This document shows, one piece after another, positions 27,526 through 35,567 of a stretch of 64,000 bases of DNA. The DNA comes from Pseudogemmobacter hezensis (GTDB taxonomy: Bacteria > Pseudomonadota > Alphaproteobacteria > Rhodobacterales > Rhodobacteraceae), in assembly GCF_013155295.1 (NCBI RefSeq), contig NZ_JABJXT010000004.1, positions 1 through 64,000 of the forward strand. Reading direction: 5' to 3'. The position numbers and the translations under genes were made by a program. Within the stretch, counting starts at the first letter, position 1. Every line of letters starts with the position of its first letter. The notes under the pieces were generated by a model. The model made no database searches, was not told the origin of the DNA, and worked only from the letters and a program-made list of their open reading frames with translations.

Positions 27526-28453
27526 AAGCCCCCGCGCGTTTGGCCAGCCACAGATAGACCAGCATGATCAGGATCGGCACGACCGCGAAGGCGGCGGCCA
27601 GCGGGATGTTTCCGGCGGTGCCTTGCAGCTGATAAACCGCCATCCCGATGAAATTCGCTGAATTTCCAACGATTTGCGGGATGATGTAATCGCCCAGCGT
27701 CAGCGAGAAGGTAAATATCGACCCCGCGATCACCCCGGGCAGCGCCAGCGGCAGGATCACGGTGCGAAAGGTCTGGCCGCGCGTTGCGCCCAGATCGGCC
27801 GAGGCCTCCAGCATCGAGGTCGGCACCCGCTCCAGCGCTGCCTGCATCGGCAGGATCATATAGGGCAACCAGACATAGACGAAGACCATGAAAGTCCCCA
27901 AGGGCGAGGTCGACAGGGACGAGCTGCCAATCACCGGCAGGGCCAGCAGCCCGTCGATGATGAAAGAGGTGCCGGTGGCATTGGCAGCCCAGGACAGGAT
28001 GCCCTCTTTCGCCAGGATCAGTTTCCAGGCGTAGACCTTGACCAGATAGCTGGACCACAAAGGCAGCATGACGCCCAGGTAGAACACCGCCTTCCAGTGG
28101 CCTTTGGCGAAACGCGCCGCGTAATAGGCGATGGGAAAGGCGATTGCGGCGCAGGCCAGCGTGACGGCGGCGGCCATCACCACGGTGCGGATCAGGATGT
28201 CCAGGTTTTGCGGGCGCAGCAGTTCGCCATAGGTTTTCAGCGTCAGCTCCTGGCGGACCATGCCCGAAAACTCGTCGATCGAGTAGAAGCTTTGCAACAG
28301 CAGCGCCAGCAGCGAGCCAAGGTAAATCACCCCCAGCCACAACAGCGGCGGCAACAGCAAAAGCAGCAGGAAAATGCCGGGGCGGCGCCAGAACAGCCCG
28401 GTCAGCCGGTCGGCAATGCCGCGGGTCGGCAGGGTGGCGGTGGAGGGGGTCAT
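27512..28453 (-). CDS. Polyamine-type ABC transporter permease (PotB/PotH)
   Basis: A 313-residue permease. After a short cytosolic N-terminus comes a hydrophobic segment ([20 protein letters not shown]) and a periplasmic loop with QSFYSIDEF typical of PotB. The EAA loop is [29 protein letters not shown]. The ATG at 28453 overlaps the ATPase stop (ATGA); the longer frame to 28675 would run antisense into poorly conserved sequence and is not used. Together with the other genes it makes a Pot-type importer. Confidence 0.87.
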   Translation of the reverse strand: MTPSTATLPTRGIADRLTGLFWRRPGIFLLLLLLPPLLWLGVIYLGSLLALLLQSFYSIDEFSGMVRQELTLKTYGELLRPQNLDILIRTVVMAAAVTLACAAIAFPIAYYAARFAKGHWKAVFYLGVMLPLWSSYLVKVYAWKLILAKEGILSWAANATGTSFIIDGLLALPVIGSSSLSTSPLGTFMVFVYVWLPYMILPMQAALERVPTSMLEASADLGATRGQTFRTVILPLALPGVIAGSIFTFSLTLGDYIIPQIVGNSANFIGMAVYQLQGTAGNIPLAAAFAVVPILIMLVYLWLAKRAGAFDAL

Positions 28454-29436
28454 TTCTCCTCCATCACGTTCAGGGCTGCGGCGTCGAAATTCAGATATGC
28501 GATGCTGCCCTCGGCGGGGACGGGCTGGCCTGCGGGCACGAAAGCGGCGACCTGGGTGCCCTCGGCGTCGATCACAACGCGGGTGCCCGCGCCCAGATAA
28601 CGCAGCGCGGTGACGGGGCCGAAAAGCGGGCCCGCGTCTGCAAGGCGGATCTGCTCGGGCCGGATAGAGGACCATTGCGCAGGCCCGCCCAGTTTTTGCG
28701 TAAGCTGGGGCGGCAGCACGTTGGACGATCCGACGAAGTCGGCGACAAAGCGGGTGCGCGGGCGGTCATAAACCTCAGCGGGGGTGCCGATCTGCGCGAT
28801 TTTCCCATCCGAGAAGACCGCCAGGCTGTCGGCCATCGACAGCGCCTCATGCTGGTCATGGGTGACGAAAACAAAGGTCAGGCCCAGGCGGTGCTGCAGG
28901 GCTTTCAGCTCATCCTGCATCGCCTCGCGCAGTTTCAGATCCAGCGCGCCGAGCGGCTCGTCCAGCAAAAGAACGCGTGGCTTGTTGACCAGGGCGCGCG
29001 CCAGGGCGACGCGCTGACGCTGACCGCCTGAAAGCTGGCTGGGCTTGCGATCGCCAAACTGGCCCAGCTTGACCAGATCCAGCATTTCCTCGGCCTGCGA
29101 GAGGCGCTCGCGCTTGCCCATACCCTTGACCATCAGCCCATAAGCGACATTGTCGCGAACCGACATATGCGGGAAAAGCGCGTAGTCCTGAAAGACGGTA
29201 TTGACGTTGCGCAGATGCGGCGGCGTGTTCGAGACATCCTCGCCAAAGATCCTGATCTGGCCGCCGGTTGGCTGTTCAAACCCGGAAATAAGCCGCAGGC
29301 AGGTGGTCTTACCAGAGCCAGACGGCCCCAGCATGGCAAAGAAAGAGCCCTCTTCGATCTGCAGATCCACGCCATCCACGGCTTTCACAGAGCCAAAATG
29401 GCGTGAGGTATCTGAAAACTCGACGGCGATGGTCAT
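28450..29436 (-). CDS. Polyamine-type ABC transporter ATP-binding protein (PotA family)
   Basis: A 328-residue ATPase. Walker A is GPSGSGKTT (about residue 38), the signature LSGGQRQRVALARAL, Walker B LLLDEPLGALD, and the H-loop THDQHEAL. A C-terminal TOBE-type regulatory domain follows (SSIRPEQIRLAD). The ATG at 29436 gives a normal N-terminus, TIAVEFSDTSRHFGSVKAVDGV. It is the second gene of the operon, after the binding protein, with an intercistronic hairpin between them. Confidence 0.9.
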   Translation of the reverse strand: MTIAVEFSDTSRHFGSVKAVDGVDLQIEEGSFFAMLGPSGSGKTTCLRLISGFEQPTGGQIRIFGEDVSNTPPHLRNVNTVFQDYALFPHMSVRDNVAYGLMVKGMGKRERLSQAEEMLDLVKLGQFGDRKPSQLSGGQRQRVALARALVNKPRVLLLDEPLGALDLKLREAMQDELKALQHRLGLTFVFVTHDQHEALSMADSLAVFSDGKIAQIGTPAEVYDRPRTRFVADFVGSSNVLPPQLTQKLGGPAQWSSIRPEQIRLADAGPLFGPVTALRYLGAGTRVVIDAEGTQVAAFVPAGQPVPAEGSIAYLNFDAAALNVMEEK

Positions 29437-29514
29437 GGCAAGGCGCCCCGGACAAAATACGACCTCTGGCACGGGCAGAGGGCCCGCGCCTTTGGGTCAG
29501 GGAGGGATGGGAAA

Positions 29515-29536
29515 GGGCCCGCCCGAGGGCAGGCCC
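29515..29536 (-). terminator. Intercistronic stem-loop after the polyamine-binding-protein gene
   Basis: GGGCCCGCCC (29515-29524) and GGGCAGGCCC (29527-29536) form a GC-rich hairpin with one wobble on the minus strand; the innermost pairs must open for the short loop. It lies between the binding-protein and ATPase genes and has no T run, so it is more likely an mRNA stabiliser or partial terminator. Confidence 0.45.
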
Positions 29537-29547
29537 CGAGGTATGGA

Positions 29548-30705
29548 TCAGCGACCGCCGATCACGCCGATATAGTCGGAAACCCAGCGGTAATAGGGCA
29601 CGCAGGCGCCTTCGCCAGCCGCACAATTCGAGACCGGGGTGGTCCAGAATTTGATCCGCTCGAAATCATCCAGACCGTTTTTGGTGCAAATCTCCGGCGT
29701 CAGCATGCCGCGCTTGTCGGTGCAGGCCGCCAGCACGCTGGGGTTGGCGCCAAACCAGACCGCAAGGTCGGATTGCAGGTTCGACGACAGCTGGTGATCG
29801 AACCACATATAGGCGCAGTTCGGGTTTTTGGCGTTCACATGCAGCATCGAGGTATCGGCCCAGCCCGTCGCGCCCTCTTTCGGGATCACGCTGGCCACCG
29901 GCACGCCATCGGCCTGCAAAAGGTTGACCATGAAGGGCCAGGACCCAGAGGCGACGATACCCTCATTCTTGAAGTCATCCATCTGGATGAAGGCGTCATG
30001 CCAGTAGCGGCTGGTCAGCTCGCGCTGGCCGCGCAGAAGATCCAGCGCGGCGGCATATTGATCCTCGTTCAGCTCATAGACCGAGGTGATGCCCAGTTCC
30101 GGCTTGTTCGCCATCAGATATTGCGCGGCATCGGCGATATAGATCGGGCCGTCATAGGCCTGAACGCGACCCTTGTTCGATTTGCCATCGGGCAGGGTCT
30201 GCTCTTCAAACACCACATTCCAGGAGGTGGGGGCCTCTTTGAAGACCTCGGTGTTATACATCAGCACATTCGGCCCCCACATATAGGGAACGCCGTAATG
30301 AACACCGTCAACCGTGTGCCAGGGCGCGTTCTTCAGACGGTCATCGACGTCTTTCCAGGACGGCACCAGATCGACATTCACCGGCTGCACCCGCCCGCCC
30401 GCGATCAGCCGCAGCGAGGCATCGCCCGAGGCGGTGACCAGGTCAAACCCACCCTCATTCATCAGCGCGACCATCTCATCCGAGGTGGCAGCGGTCTTGA
30501 CCGAGACCTTGCAGCCGGTCTTTTCCTCAAACCCCGTCACCCAGTCAAAGGCCGGATCGGTCTCACCGCGCTCGATATAGCCGGCCCAGGCCACGATCGA
30601 CAGCTGGCCCTCGCCCGGGCCGATTTCAGCGATCTGGGCCATAACCGGGGTCACAGCCGTCAGGGTGGCCAGCGCCGTCGTCCCGATCAGTTTCAGGTAT
30701 TTCAT
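29548..30705 (-). CDS. Periplasmic polyamine/opine-type substrate-binding protein
   Basis: A 385-residue type II binding protein with a clear signal peptide (MKYLKLIGTTALATLTAVTPVMA). The mature part begins near QIAEIGPGEGQLSIVAWAGYIERG and includes FEEKTGCKVSVKTAATSDEMV, DLVTASGDASLRLI and VPYMWGPNVLMYNTEVF, as in PotD/PotF and related proteins. The ATG at 30705 has a GGGAG site. It is the first gene of the importer operon. Putrescine or a related amine is the best guess given the downstream aminobutyraldehyde dehydrogenase. Confidence 0.83.
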   Translation of the reverse strand: MKYLKLIGTTALATLTAVTPVMAQIAEIGPGEGQLSIVAWAGYIERGETDPAFDWVTGFEEKTGCKVSVKTAATSDEMVALMNEGGFDLVTASGDASLRLIAGGRVQPVNVDLVPSWKDVDDRLKNAPWHTVDGVHYGVPYMWGPNVLMYNTEVFKEAPTSWNVVFEEQTLPDGKSNKGRVQAYDGPIYIADAAQYLMANKPELGITSVYELNEDQYAAALDLLRGQRELTSRYWHDAFIQMDDFKNEGIVASGSWPFMVNLLQADGVPVASVIPKEGATGWADTSMLHVNAKNPNCAYMWFDHQLSSNLQSDLAVWFGANPSVLAACTDKRGMLTPEICTKNGLDDFERIKFWTTPVSNCAAGEGACVPYYRWVSDYIGVIGGR

Positions 30706-30835
30706 CCGATCTCTCCCGTTGGATGGGCCATGCCGCAGAGGGCACGGGCACGCGTTTCGTCGCCTGAGGCGATCTTCTGCGCCCAGGGTGATTTGCGCGC
30801 GCGGCTTTCGCAATAACAAAATAGTGATGGCTGCA

Positions 30836-30877
30836 ATCGGTTTTTCCGATATGTCAGCTAAGGTATGGGCCTGACAT
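30836..30877. promoter_or_regulatory. Two dyads upstream of the polyamine operon
   Basis: ATCGG and CCGAT flank a T5 spacer (30836-30850), and ATGTCA (30851-30856) is inverted as TGACAT (30872-30877). Both lie upstream of the binding-protein start and just downstream of the lysR gene, a reasonable place for a LysR-type operator. No stronger promoter consensus was picked out. Confidence 0.35.
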
Positions 30878-30969
30878 GACTTTGCCTGAAACCAGAGCGC
30901 GAAGCGCCCTGATGTCTGTGCCTGAAATTTCAGCATTTACGGCAAAGCCGCCCCGGGTCAGGGATGGCG

Positions 30970-31872
30970 TCAGCGGCTGGAAATCGCCCCCTGGGCCGAG
31001 CGCACGAAATTTCGCGCCGGTTGTGACAGCGGTGCGCCGCGCCGCCAGGCCAGCCCCACCTGCACGCTGGGCAGATCGCCCGAGACATCGCGGGTGGCGA
31101 TCCGGTCGCCTTCCAGCGACCAGGGGCGGTAGACCAGGCTCGGCAGCAGGGCCAGCCCCGCCCCGGTGGCGACCAGGCTGCGCACCGCCTCGACGCTGCG
31201 GGTGCGGAAGGCGACTTTTGGCTTCACCGGCAGCGAATTGGTCATTTTGCGGGTCGATTCCTCGATCTCATCGACCATCAGCTGGATCAGTGGCTGGCCT
31301 GCCAGTTCCTCCAGGGCGATGGTCTCCTGGTCGGCCAGCGGATGGCCCAGCGGCATCCACAGCCGATAGGGCGAGACCTGCAGCGTTTCGACATGCAGCG
31401 CCATGCGGTCCTTGACGGAAGAGGTGACCAGCACCGCCACATCCAGCTCGCCGCCGATCAGCAGATGCTGCAGATATTCGGTGCTGTCCTCGATCACCGA
31501 CAGCTCGATGCCCGGCCAGGCGCGGCGATAGCGCGACAGGATATCAGAGAGCACATAGCCCGCCACCAGCGAGGTGACGCCCAGCGACAGCCGTCCCGTC
31601 GCCGCCTCGGCCTCGTCCCGAAAGGCCGAGCGGGCGGTTGAAACATCGGTCAGGATCTGGCGGGCATGGCGCAGGAAGGCCTGGCCCTTCTGGGTGATCT
31701 CAAGGCCCCGGCCGTGGCGGTCGAACAGCCCGACGCCGAGGTCATCCTCCAGGGCGCGGATTGCCTCGGTGACCGAGCTTTGGCTGATTGACAGCGAGCG
31801 CGCCGCCCCGGTCACCGATCCGGTTTCGGCCACGGCGACAAAGAATTGCAACTGGCGAAGCGTGAAGGCCAT
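30970..31872 (-). CDS. LysR-family transcriptional regulator
   Basis: A 300-residue LysR-type regulator. The N-terminal helix-turn-helix (residues 1-60) reads LRQLQFFVAVAETGSVTGAARSLSISQSSVTEAI, followed by the LGVGLFDRHGRGLEITQKG linker and an effector-binding domain. It lies upstream of the polyamine importer on the same strand with 264 bp between, so it is a candidate regulator of that operon rather than a divergent one. The ligand cannot be told from sequence. Confidence 0.87.
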   Translation of the reverse strand: MAFTLRQLQFFVAVAETGSVTGAARSLSISQSSVTEAIRALEDDLGVGLFDRHGRGLEITQKGQAFLRHARQILTDVSTARSAFRDEAEAATGRLSLGVTSLVAGYVLSDILSRYRRAWPGIELSVIEDSTEYLQHLLIGGELDVAVLVTSSVKDRMALHVETLQVSPYRLWMPLGHPLADQETIALEELAGQPLIQLMVDEIEESTRKMTNSLPVKPKVAFRTRSVEAVRSLVATGAGLALLPSLVYRPWSLEGDRIATRDVSGDLPSVQVGLAWRRGAPLSQPARNFVRSAQGAISSR

Positions 31873-31933
31873 CGGTCTCTCTGCTGGGCGGCGGATTGGC
31901 CGTTTATAGCCCGCAGCTTATGCGCAGGGGAAG

Positions 31934-32079
31934 CTATGACAGCAGCCAGACGCCGATGGCCAGCGTGATCAGGGTGACCGGGGCGCCGATGCGCAGCCAG
32001 GCCCGGAAGCTGATGGTGATCCCCTCACGCGCGGCGCGTTCGGCGACGATCAGATTGGCGACAGAGCCGGGCAGGGTAT
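31934..32079 (-). pseudogene. C-terminal fragment of an SLC13/ArsB-type anion transporter
   Basis: The minus frame ending at TAG (31934-31936) encodes PGSVANLIVAERAAREGITI and then WLRIGAPVTLITLAIGVWLL, the typical last helix pair of SLC13/ArsB-like anion permeases. Homology stops abruptly near 32079, where an unrelated plus-strand acetyltransferase fragment begins. About 48 codons remain of a protein normally over 400 residues, so it is dead. Confidence 0.6.
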
Positions 32080-32328
32080 CTGTTCAGCGACAAGGGACTG
32101 CGCCGCCTTTACGCCTATGTCGAGGATCACAATCTCGCTTCGCAGCGGCTTTGCGAAAAGCTCGGCATGCGCCGCGAGGGCCTATTCGTCGAATTTGTGT
32201 CCTTCACCACGGATCCGGCCGGAAATCCCATCTACGAAAACACCATGCAATACGCGATCCTGCGCCGGGAATGGTTTGCCAGGGGCAATCAGGATCCGGC
32301 CCAGGGCGTTTCGCGGTACCTTAAATAG
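32080..32328 (+). pseudogene. C-terminal fragment of a GNAT (RimJ/RimL-type) acetyltransferase
   Basis: An open plus frame from the junction to TAG at 32326-32328 gives LFSDKGLRRLYAYVEDHNLA, then SQRLCEKLGMRREGLFVEF, and ends FARGNQDPAQ... The SxRLxEKLGMRREG segment is the acetyl-CoA-binding end of RimJ-type acetyltransferases. The first half of the gene is missing and no start codon or ribosome site is present, so it is a truncated remnant. Confidence 0.65.
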
Positions 32329-32350
32329 GTGACTGCCAACTTGATTTTGC

Positions 32351-32446
32351 GATGAGTGTAATGCCCCGCGTGGTAAGGCGGCTCTCCGCCTTTCGCTCAA
32401 GGTGCTGTTTGGGTTGCTGCTCCGTCAACCGACAGGGTTCGTGGAG
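32351..32446 (+). pseudogene. IS5-family transposase fragment
   Basis: The frame DECNAPRGKAALRLSLKVLF continues GLLLRQPTGFVE, which resembles the N-terminal segment of IS5-group transposases (usually KVLFG...LRQTTGFVESLL). An internal stretch after RGK seems deleted and the match ends at about 32446. Only about 32 codons remain, with no inverted repeats seen. Confidence 0.5.
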
Positions 32447-32758
32447 ATCCGCATCACACCCATGAACCCTTGCACATCACCCGGCACGCCCGAGACTGCG
32501 CGCAAGCGCCGAAGATAGCCGGGAAAGGGACAGGTTCGGCCGCATCCGAATAGCGCAACAAAGGCGCTGCGATTAAGCCGTTCGCGCTCAAATAATCACA
32601 GGTCAGCTCCGCAAGCGAATAGCAGGCTTGCTGCGAAGCGCAGGTGACTGAGGATCTGTTCGCCTGGGCAGATTGCCAGCGGATCGCTATGGACCAGCGG
32701 GGGCAGAGGGCATTATGTGCAGGCACCGCTTTTGTTTACCGAACAGAAAGAGACTGAA
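32447..32758. other. Unassigned intergenic sequence before the KGSA dehydrogenase gene
   Basis: About 310 bp. A minus-strand frame (32454-32726) and short plus frames exist, but none shows a family I recognise. It probably contains further transposon debris plus the promoter of the downstream dehydrogenase. I see no clear -35/-10 pair, operator or terminator. Confidence 0.3.
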
Positions 32759-34276
32759 ATGAGCTTTACCCCCCATGGCAAACATCTGATCGCAGGCGAA
32801 TGGGTCAGCGGTGAGAGCCGTTTCACCTCTGAACCCGCCCATGGCAGCGCTTATGAATTCTCGGTCGGCACGGTTGATCTGGTCAATCGCGCCGCCCTGG
32901 CCGCCGAAGAGGCCTTCTGGTCCTATGGCTGGGCTTCGCGCGAAGACCGTGCCACCTTCCTTGAAACCATCGCCGATGAGATCGAGGCCCGCGCCGAGGC
33001 GATCACCGAAATCGGTTCCTCGGAAACCGGCCTGCCCGCCGCACGTTTGCAGGGCGAGCGGGGCCGCACCACCGGCCAGCTGCGGCTGTTCGCGGCCCAT
33101 ATCCGCAAGGGCGACTACCTTGACCGCCGCCATGACGCAGCGCTGCCCGATCGTCAGCCGCTGCCGCGCCCCGATCTGAAACTGCTGGAACGCCCCATCG
33201 GCCCGGTCGCGGTCTTTGGTGCCTCAAACTTCCCGCTGGCCTTCTCGACGGCGGGCGGTGACACGGCGGCGGCGCTGGCGGCGGGCTGCCCGGTCGTGGT
33301 CAAGGGCCATTCCGCCCATCCCGGCACCGGCGAGATCATCGCCGAGGCAGTCCATGCCGCGATCGCAAAATGTGGTGTGCATCCGGGCGTATTCAGCCTG
33401 ATCCAGGGCGGTCGCCGCGATGTGGGCACGGCATTGGTGCAGCATCCGCTGATCCGCGCCGTCGGCTTTACCGGCAGCCTTGCGGGCGGCCGCGCCCTTT
33501 TCGATCTTTGCGCCCAACGCCCCGAGCCGATCCCCTTCTTCGGCGAGCTGGGCTCGGTCAACCCGATGTTCATTCTGCCCGAGGCCGCCAAAGCCCGCGC
33601 CGAGGCACTGGGCCAGGCCTGGGCCGGCTCGCTGACCATGGGGGCGGGGCAGTTCTGCACCAATCCCGGCATCGCCGTGGTGATCGACGGGCCGGATGCG
33701 GATCGTCTGATCGCGGCCACCAAAGAGGCGCTGGCGAAAATCGGCCCGCAACCCATGCTGACGCCCGGCATCGCCCAGGCCTATCAGGACGGCCAGGCCC
33801 GGCTGCGCGGGCGCAACAGCGTGAAAGCGGTTTTTGAAAGCACCTCTGAGGGCCGCAACGCGCTGCCCAATCTCTATGAGACCAGCGGCGCGGAATTCCT
33901 GGCCGATCACGCGCTGTCCGAAGAGGTTTTCGGGCCGCTTGGCCTGGTGGTGCGCGTCGGCTCTGCCGATGAGATGCAGCGCCTGGCTCTGGGCTTTGAG
34001 GGGCAGCTGACCGCGACGATCCATATGGATGCGGGCGATACCCCCGCTGCGCAGCGCCTGCTGCCGGTGCTGGAGCGCAAGGCTGGCCGCGTGCTGGTGA
34101 ACGGCTTCCCGACCGGGGTCGAGGTGGCCGATGCCATGGTGCATGGCGGGCCCTATCCGGCCTCGACCAATTTCGGCGCCACATCGGTCGGCACGCTGTC
34201 GATCCGCCGCTTCCTGCGCCCGGTGTCCTATCAGAACCTGCCAGAGGCGCTGGTGCCTGCCGATTTCAACGCCTGA
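32759..34276 (+). CDS. Alpha-ketoglutaric semialdehyde dehydrogenase-like ALDH
   Basis: A 505-residue aldehyde dehydrogenase of the NADP-type/2,5-dioxovalerate class. The N-terminus starts GKHLIAGEWVSGESRF. Unlike most ALDHs, the Asn motif is FGASNFPLAFSTAGGDTAAAL. Catalytic Glu lies in FFGELGSVNPMF and catalytic Cys in GAGQFCTNPG. The C-terminus FGATSVGTLSIRRFLRPVSYQ is typical of ketoglutarate-semialdehyde dehydrogenases in pentose and hydroxyproline pathways, which give 2-oxoglutarate. It stands alone: IS debris lies before it and a terminator after it. No matching pentonate dehydratases are in the window, so its pathway partners must lie elsewhere. Confidence 0.8.
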   Translation: MSFTPHGKHLIAGEWVSGESRFTSEPAHGSAYEFSVGTVDLVNRAALAAEEAFWSYGWASREDRATFLETIADEIEARAEAITEIGSSETGLPAARLQGERGRTTGQLRLFAAHIRKGDYLDRRHDAALPDRQPLPRPDLKLLERPIGPVAVFGASNFPLAFSTAGGDTAAALAAGCPVVVKGHSAHPGTGEIIAEAVHAAIAKCGVHPGVFSLIQGGRRDVGTALVQHPLIRAVGFTGSLAGGRALFDLCAQRPEPIPFFGELGSVNPMFILPEAAKARAEALGQAWAGSLTMGAGQFCTNPGIAVVIDGPDADRLIAATKEALAKIGPQPMLTPGIAQAYQDGQARLRGRNSVKAVFESTSEGRNALPNLYETSGAEFLADHALSEEVFGPLGLVVRVGSADEMQRLALGFEGQLTATIHMDAGDTPAAQRLLPVLERKAGRVLVNGFPTGVEVADAMVHGGPYPASTNFGATSVGTLSIRRFLRPVSYQNLPEALVPADFNA

Positions 34277-34296
34277 AACGGCAACCTCTGATCTGG

Positions 34297-34326
34297 AAAG
34301 GCGCGGCCATCCGGCTGCGCCTTTTC
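34297..34326 (+). terminator. Intrinsic terminator after the KGSA dehydrogenase gene
   Basis: AAAGGCGCGGCC (34297-34308) pairs with GGCTGCGCCTTT (34313-34324) around ATCC with one mismatch, followed by TTC. It isolates the dehydrogenase from deoC, which begins about 210 bp later. Confidence 0.8.
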
Positions 34327-34534
34327 TTATGATCCGGGGCAGCCCCAGGACGCCCCCCCAGGATGGGCCCCCAGGACGGGCCCGCAAAACGGACACGCGC
34401 CTTCCCGCCGTCTGGTCTGCCCTTGCAAAGAGGCAGTCGAAATCCCCGCGCCGATGTTGCATGATCTGCCTGACGCCAGCCCCGAGGCCCCGCAGCCGTG
34501 GATTCTGGCAACTATGGTATTGGAGCATATCTAA

Positions 34535-35557
34535 ATGACCGCTGACTCTGCAGCAGCCGGGGCCGCCTTGTCTGGCCGGGATGATCAAAAGCCCGCCCAT
34601 CTGCCAAATGCGCCCCGCAACCCCGGCATCCCCCTTGATCTGGCGATGTTTGAGGGGCACGGCGTCAACCGCCAGGCGGCAGAGCGTCGGGCGGCATCGC
34701 TGGGGGCGCGGCGCTCGGTCAAGAAAGACCATCAGGCGGCCTGGCTGATCAATGCGGTCCGCTGCATCGACCTGACCACACTTGCGGGCGATGACACCGC
34801 AGATCGTGTCCGCCGCCTTTGCGCGAAGGCGCGCCAGCCGCTGGCCCCGCATATCATTCAGGGCCTGGGCATTGAGAACCTGAGGCTGACCACCGGCGCG
34901 GTCTGCGTTTACCCGACCATGGTCACCCATGCGGCAAAGGCGCTGCAGGGCACGGGGATCCCGGTCGCCTCGGTCGCCACCGGCTTTCCGGCGGGGCTGA
35001 TGCCCCTGAACCTGCGGCTGGAAGAGATCCGCTATGCGGTGGCTGAGGGCGCCGATGAGATCGACATCGTCATCACCCGCGAACATGTGCTGACCGCGAA
35101 CTGGCAGGCGCTTTATGATGAGGTGGCCGCCATGCGCGAGGCCTGCGGCCCGGCCCATCTGAAGGCGATCCTGGCCACGGGCGACTTGCAGACGCTGCGC
35201 AATGTCTATTCGGCCTCAATGGTGGCGATGCAGGCGGGGGCGGATTTCATCAAGACCTCGACCGGGAAAGAGGGCGTCAATGCGACGCTTCCGGTCAGCC
35301 TGGTAATGGTGCGGGCGCTGCGCGACTATCTGGATGCCACCGGCCACGCCATCGGGTTCAAACCCGCAGGCGGGATGAAATCGGCGAAAGACGCGCTGAA
35401 CTGGCAGTTCCTGATGCGTGAGGAAATGGGCCGCGACTGGCTGCAGCCGCATCTCTTCCGGCTGGGGGCCTCTTCCATGCTGGGCGATATCGAGCGGCAG
35501 CTGGAACATCATGTCACCGGACGCTATTCGTCCGCATCGCGGCTTGCGCTGGCGTAA
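34535..35557 (+). CDS. deoC: Deoxyribose-phosphate aldolase
   Basis: A 340-residue class I aldolase splitting 2-deoxy-D-ribose 5-phosphate into acetaldehyde and glyceraldehyde 3-phosphate. The Schiff-base lysine lies in DFIKTSTGKEG and the proton-relay lysine in GFKPAGGMKSAKDA. Other family segments are VCVYPTMV and ASVATGFPAG. The N-terminus is longer than in E. coli DeoC, as in many alphaproteobacterial homologues. It starts an operon with an ALDH16-type dehydrogenase 10 bp downstream, which can oxidise the acetaldehyde formed. Confidence 0.92.
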   Translation: MTADSAAAGAALSGRDDQKPAHLPNAPRNPGIPLDLAMFEGHGVNRQAAERRAASLGARRSVKKDHQAAWLINAVRCIDLTTLAGDDTADRVRRLCAKARQPLAPHIIQGLGIENLRLTTGAVCVYPTMVTHAAKALQGTGIPVASVATGFPAGLMPLNLRLEEIRYAVAEGADEIDIVITREHVLTANWQALYDEVAAMREACGPAHLKAILATGDLQTLRNVYSASMVAMQAGADFIKTSTGKEGVNATLPVSLVMVRALRDYLDATGHAIGFKPAGGMKSAKDALNWQFLMREEMGRDWLQPHLFRLGASSMLGDIERQLEHHVTGRYSSASRLALA

Positions 35558-35567
35558 GGGGGATAAA

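Noticed and set aside
28454-28675. N-terminal extension of the PotB-like permease
   Set aside because: It is an Arg/Pro-rich shadow of the ATPase gene; the ATG at 28453 with ATGA coupling gives the normal length.
31896-32324. A 142-codon plus-strand frame across the junction
   Set aside because: It spans two unrelated gene fragments in the wrong frame for the acetyltransferase remnant.
32375-32392. Hairpin AAGGCGG-CTCT-CCGCCTT as a terminator
   Set aside because: It lies within the transposase fragment frame and lacks a T run; it may be chance.
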